Position numbers and translations under genes: made by a program. A stretch of 7,280 nt of DNA from an uncultured Porphyromonas sp. GTDB lineage: Bacteria > Bacteroidota > Bacteroidia > Bacteroidales > Porphyromonadaceae. Below, one piece after another: positions 1 to 6,007 of the stretch. The stretch lies in contig USJF01000061.1 in assembly GCA_900554935.1 (NCBI GenBank), positions 1 to 7,280 on the forward strand. The letters are read 5' to 3'. Below the pieces are notes generated by a model. The model was not told where the DNA came from and did no database searches. It saw only the letters and a list, made by a program, of their open reading frames with translations. The first letter of the stretch is position 1; each line of letters starts with the position of its first letter.

Positions 1-711
1 GTACATCCTGGGCATGGCAATTATACTGGTACTCTACTCAATGCCCTCGCCTACTACCTCAAGGATGACCCTAAGTACGACCCCAACGACCCCAATGTAG
101 GGCTAGTACACCGCATCGATAAGGATACTAGTGGCCTTCTGCTGATTGCCAAAGACCCCACTGTGCGAACCGCCCTTGCCCGCCAGTTCTTCGAGAAGAG
201 CACCCGCCGAGAGTACCAAGCAATCATCTGGGGGCGTCCAAAGGAAAAGGAGGGGACGATCCGCACCAATCTAGCTCGTGACCCTAGGGACAGGATGATT
301 ATGACTACCTTTCCCTACGGAGGTGAGATAGGCAAAACAGCGGTAACACACTACAAAGTGGAGGAGGAGCTAGGGTATGTCTCTCTTATTAGGTGCCGAC
401 TAGAGACGGGTCGCACTCACCAGATTAGAGCCCACATGAAGAGTATTGGACACCCGATATTCAATGACGAGCGGTACGGGGGAAATGAGATACTTAGAGG
501 CAATCGCTTTGCTAGCTACAAGAGATATATAGAGAATTGTTTTGCCCTCTGCCCTCGACAAGCGCTACACGCCCAGACCCTTGGGTTTTACCACCCAGTA
601 AGGGAGGAGCAGATGGATTTTACATCACCTTTGCCAGAGGATATGTCGGCACTCCTACAGAAGTGGAGACGATATGTGGAGGCTGGCTCAATTGAACCGA
701 TTGAGGAATGA
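1..711 (+). CDS. rluD: RluD-type 23S rRNA pseudouridine synthase, 3' part (5' end outside window)
   Basis: This is the C-terminal 236 residues of an RluA/RluD-family pseudouridine synthase, an enzyme that isomerises specific uridines in large-subunit rRNA. The frame is open from base 1, so the gene starts upstream; an ATG- or GTG-initiated reading from inside would cut off the active site. Visible residues 2-10 (HPGHGNYTG) match the family's HPG.GN.. segment. HRIDKDTSG at 37-45 is the catalytic motif, with D40 as the nucleophilic Asp. RTHQIRAHM and GHPIFNDERYGG follow at about 130-155, then the RQALHAQTLGF..HP block. Compared with the usual 320-350 residues, about 100 N-terminal residues, normally including an S4 RNA-binding domain, are missing from view. 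The stop overlaps the ddl start (ATGA), suggesting translational coupling. Family membership is certain; assignment to RluD rather than a sister RluA/RluC type is inferred. Confidence 0.93.
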   Translation, partial: VHPGHGNYTGTLLNALAYYLKDDPKYDPNDPNVGLVHRIDKDTSGLLLIAKDPTVRTALARQFFEKSTRREYQAIIWGRPKEKEGTIRTNLARDPRDRMIMTTFPYGGEIGKTAVTHYKVEEELGYVSLIRCRLETGRTHQIRAHMKSIGHPIFNDERYGGNEILRGNRFASYKRYIENCFALCPRQALHAQTLGFYHPVREEQMDFTSPLPEDMSALLQKWRRYVEAGSIEPIEE

Positions 712-1703
712 ATCGACACCCTAAGATAGCACTCGTAGCCGGTGGCTACAGCAATGAATATGAGGTATCCCTCAAAAGCCGTGAGGGTATACTACACTTC
801 CTAGAGGGAGCACCTCTGGAAATTTACCCTGTACTCATCACTCACGAGAAGTGGGTGGTACAGCTTGGGGAGAGGGAGTATCCTATTGACCGCAATGACT
901 TTTCTGTACTGATAGATGGTGCCAAAGTGACCTTTGACTACGCTTATATCACTATCCACGGCACGCCTGGGGAGGATGGGCTATTCACTGGCTACCTAGA
1001 TATGCTTGGGATACCCTACAGTTGTTGCCCTACCGCTATTGGAGCACTGACTTTCAATAAGTATCTTTGCAAGCACTTTCTCCACAGTTTCGGCATCAAG
1101 ATCGCCCCAAGTGTGAGGCTTCAAAAAGGTGATCCGATCCGCCCTATAATCCTTGCGGTGGAGCCTGGTCTTCCTGCCTTTGTGAAGCCCAATGCTGGAG
1201 GAAGTAGTGTAGCCACCACGCGGGTGGACGAGGTGAATGAGCTACTTCCAGCGGTAGAACTTGCCTTCACGGAAGCTGATGAAGTGCTGATTGAGGGGTT
1301 GATTACCGGCACGGAGGTTACTTGTGGTGCCTATAAAGATGGAGAGGGTCTACACATCCTTCCGGTGACGGAGGTGGTTCCGAAAAATCAATTCTTTGAC
1401 TACGACGCCAAGTACAATGGCGCCGTGGAGGAGATTACCCCAGCGCGCATTTCCCCTGAGATGACTGCTGAGATACAGCAACTCACACGCGAGATTTATG
1501 GCTATCTCGGTGCGTCGGGGATTATTAGGGTAGACTTTATTATTGAGGAGGGAGTGCCGGTCCTTCTGGAGGTAAATACCACTCCGGGTATGACAGCAAC
1601 AAGTTTTATTCCACAGCAGATCCGCGCCGATGGAAAAGAGGCGGGAGAGGTATTAATGAGTATAATCCAGTATCATTTAGATAACTACAAGAGAGATAAA
1701 TAG
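708..1703 (+). CDS. ddl: D-alanine--D-alanine ligase
   Basis: Ddl is the cytosolic ATP-grasp ligase that joins two D-alanines for the peptidoglycan stem peptide. The 331 residues are close to the usual 300-370. In order: an N-terminal GGYSNEYEVSL block (12-22) with E17 equivalent to E15 of E. coli DdlB; HGTPGEDG at 84-91; the KPNAGGSSV loop at 160-168 holding the Ser of the active-site triad; E196 in VLIEGLITGTEVT; DYDAKY at 231-236 with the Lys-Tyr pair; RVDF with D276; and EVNTTPGMT at 288-296 with the Mg-binding E288 and N290. The Lys-Tyr pair in the omega loop is the D-Ala-D-Ala type and does not look like a VanA-type D-Ala-D-Lac ligase. The start is set by the ATGA overlap with the preceding gene and by the conserved N-terminus. 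All expected motifs are present, and nothing suggests resistance. Confidence 0.97.
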   Translation: MNRHPKIALVAGGYSNEYEVSLKSREGILHFLEGAPLEIYPVLITHEKWVVQLGEREYPIDRNDFSVLIDGAKVTFDYAYITIHGTPGEDGLFTGYLDMLGIPYSCCPTAIGALTFNKYLCKHFLHSFGIKIAPSVRLQKGDPIRPIILAVEPGLPAFVKPNAGGSSVATTRVDEVNELLPAVELAFTEADEVLIEGLITGTEVTCGAYKDGEGLHILPVTEVVPKNQFFDYDAKYNGAVEEITPARISPEMTAEIQQLTREIYGYLGASGIIRVDFIIEEGVPVLLEVNTTPGMTATSFIPQQIRADGKEAGEVLMSIIQYHLDNYKRDK

Positions 1704-1705
1704 CT

Positions 1706-2884
1706 ATGTTGAAGACCGATGATATATATTTCGATAGTATTCGCCCTTACATCGATAGCGAGGTACAGGAGGCAGCAACTAACTTGCTAAAGCAAGAGGA
1801 GATCCAAGGTATCCTACATCACTTCTTTGGCACAATTAGTAAGGAGCAGCTGGAGAAGATGCTGGAGCAAGCCACCTCAATAGCCCGCTTCAAGGAGATA
1901 TTCCTGAAACCAATCATTGAGCAGATTACTAAGGCGAGCACCTTTTCGCTTACTATCTCGGGCAAGAGCAAATTGGCAAAGCGTGGCGACGAGAAGCAAC
2001 TCTTCATCTCCAATCATAGGGATATTATCCTCGACTCTGCCTTTCTCAATTATCTACTCTATAGCTCGGGACTTGGATTCCCTCGTATCGCCATTGGCGA
2101 CAATCTACTGATCAGTGAGTGGATTCGTATGGTGGTGCGACTAGCCGATGCCTTTATCGTGAAGCGAAGCCCATCTATGCGTGAGATGCTAGTGGAGAGT
2201 AAGCGACTATCGAATTATATCTTGAGCTCAGTAGCAGGCGGGGAAGCCTCTGTTTGGCTTGCTCAGAGTGAGGGACGCCGTAAGAATTCGGATGACCGTA
2301 CTCAGGTGGCGGTGCTGAAGATGCTGACACTAAGTGCCGAACGAGGTGAGAGTGAGGTGGATCTACTCAGTAAGCTACACATCACGCCGGTAGCTATCAC
2401 TTATGAGTACGACCCTTGTGACTACCTAAAGGCTAAGGAGATGCTAGCAAAGCAACTCGATCCTTCGTGGAAGAAGTCACCCTTCGACGATCTCATCAAT
2501 ATGCGAACTGGGCTAGAGGGGCAAAAGGGAAGAGTACACTTTGCCATTGGAGAGACCCTTTACGATCTCTCTAGTATTACACAGGCTGCAGAGACGAAGC
2601 AAGAGGTCTTGCAACTAGTAGCAGAGGAGATCGACCGACAGATCTTCACCAACTACCGCTTCTACCCCAATAACTATGTTGCCTTTGACGCCCTTCACGG
2701 TGGCAATCAATTTGCCAAGATGTATAGCGAGAAGGAAAAGGCGCAGTTTGAAGAGTACCTAGAGCGACAAATAGCTAAGGTGGAGGCGGCACCAGAACAC
2801 CATCAATTCTTGCGGGAGAAGATACTTGAGATGTATTCAACACCGCTCAAGAATCACCTTATTACTACCAAGCAATATAGATAG
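1706..2884 (+). CDS. PlsC-like glycerophospholipid acyltransferase (LPLAT superfamily)
   Basis: This 392-residue protein belongs to the PlsC/LPLAT acyltransferases, which transfer an acyl chain to glycerol-3-phosphate or lysophosphatidate at the inner membrane. The block FISNHRDIILDSAFL (100-114) is motif I. FIVKR (150-154) fits motif II, SEGRRK (188-193) motif III, and ITPVAITYEYDP (226-237) motif IV. Motif I is unusual: H104 and D110 are five residues apart, not the four of the textbook HX4D, with another Asp at 106 (see findings). From memory, other Bacteroidales acyltransferases share this HRDI..D form, so it looks like a lineage type, not a defect. An N-terminal region of about 95 residues and a long C-terminal region flank the catalytic block, as in larger PlsB-like enzymes; no clear membrane helix is seen. 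It starts two bases after ddl. The fold assignment is firm, the exact acceptor substrate unknown. Confidence 0.85.
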   Translation: MLKTDDIYFDSIRPYIDSEVQEAATNLLKQEEIQGILHHFFGTISKEQLEKMLEQATSIARFKEIFLKPIIEQITKASTFSLTISGKSKLAKRGDEKQLFISNHRDIILDSAFLNYLLYSSGLGFPRIAIGDNLLISEWIRMVVRLADAFIVKRSPSMREMLVESKRLSNYILSSVAGGEASVWLAQSEGRRKNSDDRTQVAVLKMLTLSAERGESEVDLLSKLHITPVAITYEYDPCDYLKAKEMLAKQLDPSWKKSPFDDLINMRTGLEGQKGRVHFAIGETLYDLSSITQAAETKQEVLQLVAEEIDRQIFTNYRFYPNNYVAFDALHGGNQFAKMYSEKEKAQFEEYLERQIAKVEAAPEHHQFLREKILEMYSTPLKNHLITTKQYR

Positions 2885-2888
2885 CATT

Positions 2889-3446
2889 ATGAAACGAGCA
2901 TTGATTATAGTAGACCCACAGATAGATTTCATCACAGGCACACTCCCAGTAGCAGGAGCTGCAAATGCGATGGATCGTCTGGCCAAAGCACTTCCGAAGA
3001 TAGCGCCCGATAAGGTCTTTGTGACGATGGATGCCCACCCTATCAAGCATTGTAGCTTTGAGCCGAATGGTGGCATCTGGCCCACACACTGCGTTAAGTA
3101 CAGTACAGGAGCCGCTATTTGGGAGCCACTGATGGAGGTACTCATTGCATTGCCATGCCCGATTGGTTTTATAGAGAAAGGGTATGAGCTAGAGCGCGAC
3201 CAATATAGTGCTTTTGAGGAGAGTTTCCCTAAGGAGCTAGTAGAAGCCGAGGAGATTCTGCTCTGTGGACTAGCTGGGAATGTCTGCGTACTGAATAGCC
3301 TGAAGGACCTGGTCCGCCACGGTCTTGCCAGCAAAATCACAGTCATCACGGATGCATCTCCCAGCCTAGACGATGGCTCAGCCCTCAATGAAATCATAAG
3401 AGAGACAAAGGTAAAATCAGTAACATTAGAGCAACTAGATAAATAA
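2889..3446 (+). CDS. pncA: Nicotinamidase-type cysteine amidohydrolase (PncA-like)
   Basis: Nicotinamidase converts nicotinamide to nicotinate and ammonia for NAD salvage in the cytosol. The 185-residue product begins MKRALIIVDPQIDF, the normal family start. A longer frame opens at 2826 inside the acyltransferase gene, but its 21 extra residues match nothing, so ATG 2889 is chosen. The catalytic triad is D9, K97 and C133. The metal site is D48 and H50 (in DAHP) with H67 (in WPTHCV). KGYELERDQYSAF (97-109) is the nicotinamidase-specific stretch that separates it from isochorismatases. Around the cysteine it reads GLAGNVCV where many PncA proteins have GxATDxCV, so a related amide substrate is possible. 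It is slightly shorter than the common 200-210 residues. It lies four bases after the acyltransferase and one base before the DUF4494 gene. Confidence 0.85.
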   Translation: MKRALIIVDPQIDFITGTLPVAGAANAMDRLAKALPKIAPDKVFVTMDAHPIKHCSFEPNGGIWPTHCVKYSTGAAIWEPLMEVLIALPCPIGFIEKGYELERDQYSAFEESFPKELVEAEEILLCGLAGNVCVLNSLKDLVRHGLASKITVITDASPSLDDGSALNEIIRETKVKSVTLEQLDK

Positions 3447-3447
3447 T

Positions 3448-3891
3448 ATGAGTTGGTTTGACTGCAAAATAACATACGAGAAAGAGATTAATCAATCGGG
3501 AAAGATGCGCAAGGTAAGTGAATCTTACCTTGTAGATGCTGAGACTTTTACTGAGGCAGAGACTCGCATCTCAGAGGAGATGCACAACAGAGGAAGCTAT
3601 ATTGTAGATAGTGTCCGCAAAGTGCGCCTCTACGAGCTTTTTCTCGATGATAAGAGTGAGCGCTACTACAAAAGTAAGGTTGGCTTCATTACGCTCGACG
3701 AAAAGGCCGGCGTGGAAAAGCGAAAGTTTGTACAGATAATTGTGCAGGCCGATGATCTAGGTGAGGCACTTGATAACCTCCACAAAGGGATGAAGGATAC
3801 GCTCGGAGACTACGAGGTGGCCAGTATCACCGAGACAACTTACATGGATGTATTTAAGTACCAAATAAAGACTGGGGAGGAGACAAAGTGA
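3448..3891 (+). CDS. DUF4494 family protein, internally duplicated
   Basis: This 147-residue protein is recognised as DUF4494, a family known mainly from Bacteroidota and without an established function. It begins MSWFDCKITYEK and has the conserved SYLVDAETFTEAETRI stretch at about 26-41. It has no signal peptide or membrane segment and is probably a cytosolic alpha/beta protein. The two halves look like copies of one unit: residues 6-65 (K-I-T-Y, then YLVDAETFTEAE, then YIVDSV...YELF) align by eye with residues 75-136 (K-V-G-F, then IIVQADDLGEAL, then YEVASI...YMDVF). The gene starts one base after pncA, and its TGA overlaps the GTG start of yggS. From memory, a DUF4494 gene next to yggS recurs in Bacteroidales, which hints at a functional link, but no role can be assigned. 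Confidence 0.85.
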   Translation: MSWFDCKITYEKEINQSGKMRKVSESYLVDAETFTEAETRISEEMHNRGSYIVDSVRKVRLYELFLDDKSERYYKSKVGFITLDEKAGVEKRKFVQIIVQADDLGEALDNLHKGMKDTLGDYEVASITETTYMDVFKYQIKTGEETK

Positions 3892-4547
3892 GTATCAAAG
3901 AGCGGCTACAGGCACTCCGCCAAGAGCTACCAGAGGGAGCAAAGCTAATCGCAGTCTCCAAGTACCACACCAATGAGGAGGTACTAGAGGCCTACGATGC
4001 TGGCCAACGGCTCTTTGGGGAGAACCGTGTACAGGAGTTATTGCCCAAAGAGGAGCAGTTACCCAAGGATATTGAGTGGCATCTGATAGGGACTTTGCAG
4101 AGAAATAAGGTAAAGTATGTAGTCCCCTTTGTAGCAATGATACAAAGCATTGATAGCCTACGCTTACTACAAGAGGTGGAGAAGCAGTGTGCCAGACTAG
4201 GTCGAGAGACTTTGCCTGTACTTCTACAGATACATATCTCAGGAGAGGAGACAAAGCACGGCTTTACCGAAGAAGAGCTTCAGGAGCTCCTCCAGAGTGG
4301 TGTGATAGAGAGCCTAGAGCACGTCCGCATTTGTGGTCTGATGGGAATGGCTGCCCTCACAGATGATATGGCTATTGTGGAGGGGCAGTTCGCACATCTA
4401 CAAGCACTATTCCAAAGCCTCAAGGAAGGCGCATTCAAAGAGAGCCCACACTTTACCGAGCTTTCAATGGGGATGACACACGACTACCGCTTAGCACTCA
4501 AGCATGGCGCTACCTATATAAGGGTGGGAAGTGGCATTTTTAGTTAA
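3888..4547 (+). CDS. yggS: YggS/PLPBP family pyridoxal phosphate homeostasis protein
   Basis: YggS (PLPBP) proteins carry pyridoxal 5'-phosphate on a single-domain TIM barrel like the N-terminal domain of alanine racemase. They buffer PLP and affect amino-acid and keto-acid balance, and no catalytic activity is established for the family. Across 219 residues: AVSKYH at 22-27 with K25 as the PLP lysine; FGENRVQE at 43-50; WHLIGTLQRNK at 65-75; ETKHGF at 121-126; CGLMGMA at 149-155; and the C-terminal signature ELSMGMTHDYRLAL...GATYIRVGSGIF at 191-218, which binds the phosphate. The start is GTG, within a GTGA overlap with the DUF4494 stop. MSIKERLQALRQELPEGAKLIAVSK is a normal family N-terminus, so the start is well supported. 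It is the last gene of the packed operon; no classical terminator with a T-run follows. Confidence 0.95.
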   Translation: MSIKERLQALRQELPEGAKLIAVSKYHTNEEVLEAYDAGQRLFGENRVQELLPKEEQLPKDIEWHLIGTLQRNKVKYVVPFVAMIQSIDSLRLLQEVEKQCARLGRETLPVLLQIHISGEETKHGFTEEELQELLQSGVIESLEHVRICGLMGMAALTDDMAIVEGQFAHLQALFQSLKEGAFKESPHFTELSMGMTHDYRLALKHGATYIRVGSGIFS

Positions 4548-4556
4548 ATCGAAGCT

Positions 4557-4592
4557 TTTGGCTCCCTTGCATTGTTTATTTACCTACTTTTG
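4557..4592 (+). promoter_or_regulatory. Putative Bacteroidota-type promoter for the acidic protein/OmpA unit
   Basis: TACTTTTG at 4585-4592 is an exact match to the TAnnTTTG -7 element used by the Bacteroidota primary sigma factor. The upstream -33 box is less clear. TTTG at 4557-4560 is the consensus word but leaves a 24-base spacer instead of about 19-21, and CTTG at 4566-4569 leaves only 15. Transcription would begin near 4598-4600, giving a leader of roughly 35 bases before the ATG at 4635. The 87-base spacer is the first real gap after six packed genes, which is where a new promoter is expected. Confidence 0.5.
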
Positions 4593-4634
4593 TATTGTTC
4601 AAGTATTTAATGACCATATAGAGATAAAGAACTT

Positions 4635-4997
4635 ATGAAAGAGCAAGATTATGAGTCTGAGAAAGACCTCGAGCTAGACGACTATGAGGAGGATGATGAG
4701 CTCGACTGGTATGATGAAGAGCTGCTAGACTACGTTCGCGAAGAGACAAAGGACTTGGAGCGTATCAACGACCTTCTTGACCAAGACCTCCTATATCTCT
4801 TTGAGCTATGGGATGAGTACACTGAGGGTATCGAGGGCGATGAAGAGGAGGTAGAGATAGATATCGACGACCTCTACCAATTCGTACAGAAAACCGCTGC
4901 CGAAGATGAGCAGGATATAGATATTAGTCAGGAAGACTTGGTACTTTTGCTTCAGCTACAGCAGGAATTTGATGAATCATTGGGGGAAGAGGATTAA
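4635..4997 (+). CDS. Highly acidic small protein of unknown function
   Basis: I do not recognise this 120-residue protein. It is strikingly acidic: 51 residues are Asp or Glu by hand count, against only six Lys or Arg, with no His and no Cys. Leu, Tyr and Trp are interspersed with the acids, for example DELDWYDEELLDYV (21-34) and LLYLFELWDEY (52-62), so it could form amphipathic helices and is not simply a disordered acidic tail. Val/Ile/Asp alternation near 73-80 could be a strand. There is no signal peptide or membrane helix, so it should be cytosolic. The ATG follows an A-rich leader without a Shine-Dalgarno sequence, normal for this phylum. The gene lies downstream of a good -7 element and 21 bases before the OmpA-like lipoprotein gene. 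Acidic binding partners or nucleic-acid mimics have such composition, but no such role is shown. Confidence 0.75.
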   Translation: MKEQDYESEKDLELDDYEEDDELDWYDEELLDYVREETKDLERINDLLDQDLLYLFELWDEYTEGIEGDEEEVEIDIDDLYQFVQKTAAEDEQDIDISQEDLVLLLQLQQEFDESLGEED

Positions 4998-5018
4998 TCA
5001 CTTAAGCAGAAAAAGAAT

Positions 5019-5696
5019 ATGACAAAGTTTCAATCTATTTTAGGCGCCACAACAGTATCACTAAGCTTGCTACTAAGCGGGTGTGGTGCAAACAACGCAG
5101 TAAAGGGACTAGGTATAGGAGCAGCTGCAGGTGCAGCTATTGGTGCTGGCATCGGCAAGGTGACAGGTAATACAGCTATGGGCGCTGCTATCGGGACCGC
5201 TCTAGGTGGTGCTGCCGGTGGCATCATAGGCAATCAGATGGATAAGCAAGCCAAGGAGCTAGAGAAGCAAATCCCTGAGGCAAAGGTAGAGACCGTCAAT
5301 AATGGCGAGGCGATCCGCGTCACCTTTGATAGTGGCATTCTATTTGCCACTAGCTCTAGCACACTCAACCAAGCGTCGCGCGATGCGCTCCGTAAGTTTG
5401 CTGAGAATATGAATGCCAATCCCGATACCGACATCAAGATTGTAGGCCATACCGACGCAACTGGGCGCTACGAATTCAATATGAAGCTCTCCAAAGAGCG
5501 CGCTATGAGCGTACGCAACTTCCTACGTGGCTACAAGGTAGATGTATCACGTATGACCAGCGAAGGAGTAGGGCCAGACCAGCCAGTAGTAGATAATTCT
5601 ACTCCAGAGAATAGAGCTAAGAACCGCCGTGTAGAGATCTTTATCCTCCCCAATGCCAAGATGATTAAGGAGGCTAAAGAGGCAGCAACTAAGTAA
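5019..5696 (+). CDS. YiaD-like OmpA-family lipoprotein with glycine zipper
   Basis: A 225-residue outer-membrane lipoprotein that should tether the membrane to peptidoglycan. Residues 1-21 form a signal peptide ending in the lipobox LSGC, with C22 the lipidated cysteine. Residues 30-72 are a glycine zipper (GIGAAAGAAIGAGIG, then GAAIGTALGGAAGGIIG) likely to pack within the membrane, and a short charged helix follows (74-90). The OmpA C-terminal domain spans about 97-209: FDSGILFATSSSTL, then GHTDATG (143-149) and LSKERA (157-162), ending in ENRAKNRRVEI (197-207). D146 and R161 are 15 residues apart, like D271 and R286 of Acinetobacter OmpA, which bind diaminopimelate. The order lipobox, glycine zipper, OmpA domain matches E. 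coli YiaD. The residues after C22 (GANN) lack the acidic signal linked to surface display in Bacteroidota, so a periplasm-facing location is inferred. No Shine-Dalgarno sequence is seen. Confidence 0.92.
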   Translation: MTKFQSILGATTVSLSLLLSGCGANNAVKGLGIGAAAGAAIGAGIGKVTGNTAMGAAIGTALGGAAGGIIGNQMDKQAKELEKQIPEAKVETVNNGEAIRVTFDSGILFATSSSTLNQASRDALRKFAENMNANPDTDIKIVGHTDATGRYEFNMKLSKERAMSVRNFLRGYKVDVSRMTSEGVGPDQPVVDNSTPENRAKNRRVEIFILPNAKMIKEAKEAATK

Positions 5697-5757
5697 TCTA
5701 TCTCACTTAAGCTAGGCGATCCTTATCGTCCCTAAAGGCCGCAAGGTAGGTAGGTCG

Positions 5758-5796
5758 AAAGGAGGTTATATGCCCCATTTCTCCCGGGAGCAATAG
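5758..5796 (+). other. Consensus Shine-Dalgarno sequence followed by an 8-codon ORF
   Basis: AAAGGAGGT at 5758-5766 is a nine-base perfect complement of the usual 16S rRNA 3' end. Four bases after the GGAGG comes an ATG (5770) opening MPHFSREQ, which ends at TAG 5794-5796. None of the real genes in the window has such a site, and Bacteroidota ribosomes usually hide the anti-Shine-Dalgarno. The short frame could be a leader peptide, or the motif could act without translation or be chance. The CTCC at 5781-5784 could weakly pair with the GGAG of the motif. No reading frame of useful length follows directly. Confidence 0.3.
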
Positions 5797-5897
5797 TCTT
5801 AATGCGTGTCATCACATATAAACATTGAGTACTTATGCTTCCACTAGGGGAGGACACAATCAACTATAAATCATTAGGTTAAAAAGCCAAAAAAAAA

Positions 5898-5958
5898 TGA
5901 GTTTATAACTAAGCGATCATCGAGTTCGAAACTCCACGATCGCTTAGTTACAAACTCA
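5898..5958. repeat. 61-base near-perfect inverted repeat; possible minus-strand terminator
   Basis: The arms 5898-5926 and 5930-5958 are 29 bases each around a 3-base centre (CGA, 5927-5929). Only three positions fail to pair on the plus strand: 5905/5951 and 5919/5937 (A with C) and 5921/5935 (C with C). On a minus-strand transcript the two A-C positions become U-G wobbles, so the hairpin is stronger there. Immediately left of it lies a run of nine A (5889-5897), which reads as nine T after the stem on the minus strand, the layout of an intrinsic terminator in that direction. No minus-strand gene is seen to the right. On the plus strand only a modest AT-rich tail (ATATTTATTT) follows. The repeat overlaps the first three units of the 23-base array. 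Confidence 0.75.
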
Positions 5959-5979
5959 ATATTTATTTAGTTACAAACT

Positions 5980-6007
5980 CGCCGATGGCCGAGATACAAA
6001 CTCGGCG
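5980..6007 (+). repeat. Pair of mutually exclusive GC-rich hairpins
   Basis: GCCGAG (5988-5993) pairs with CTCGGC (6001-6006) around the 7-base loop ATACAAA. Alternatively, CGCCGA (5980-5985) pairs with TCGGCG (6002-6007). Both use the same right arm, so only one can form at a time. No T-run follows (the next bases are AAAAC). The segment spans units 4 and 5 of the tandem array; its GC-rich arms come from the less conserved half of those units. Confidence 0.5.

Noticed and set aside
163..711. GTG-initiated reading of the pseudouridine synthase from base 163
   Set aside because: This would lose the catalytic HRIDKDTSG motif encoded at 109-135; the frame is open back to base 1, so the gene is simply cut by the window edge.
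708..1703. VanA-type D-Ala-D-Lac resistance ligase
   Set aside because: The omega-loop Lys-Tyr pair (DYDAKY) is the housekeeping D-Ala-D-Ala type, and no vanH or vanX neighbour is present.
2826..2888. Upstream ATG extending the nicotinamidase by 21 residues
   Set aside because: It overlaps the end of the acyltransferase gene and the extra residues have no family match; MKRALIIVDPQ at 2889 is the normal start.
2837..3475. 212-codon open frame on the minus strand across pncA
   Set aside because: It lies wholly opposite a well-supported gene, its product is rich in Ser and low in recognisable motifs, and codon constraint on the plus strand explains it.
3895..4254. 119-codon open frame on the minus strand opposite yggS
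   Set aside because: It is antisense to a gene with complete family motifs; the translated product shows no domain and looks like a frame shadow.
5715..5730. Terminator of the ompA-like unit
   Set aside because: A 6-bp stem exists, but no T-run follows on the plus strand, so an intrinsic terminator cannot be claimed.
5835..5882. 15-codon ORF in the intergenic region
   Set aside because: No start signal, no recognisable product, and a length expected by chance.
5913..5950. tRNA gene, from the GTTCGAAAC T-loop-like word
   Set aside because: No D-arm or anticodon arm can be placed, the stem directly joins acceptor-like and T-arm-like parts, and no CCA or normal length is seen.
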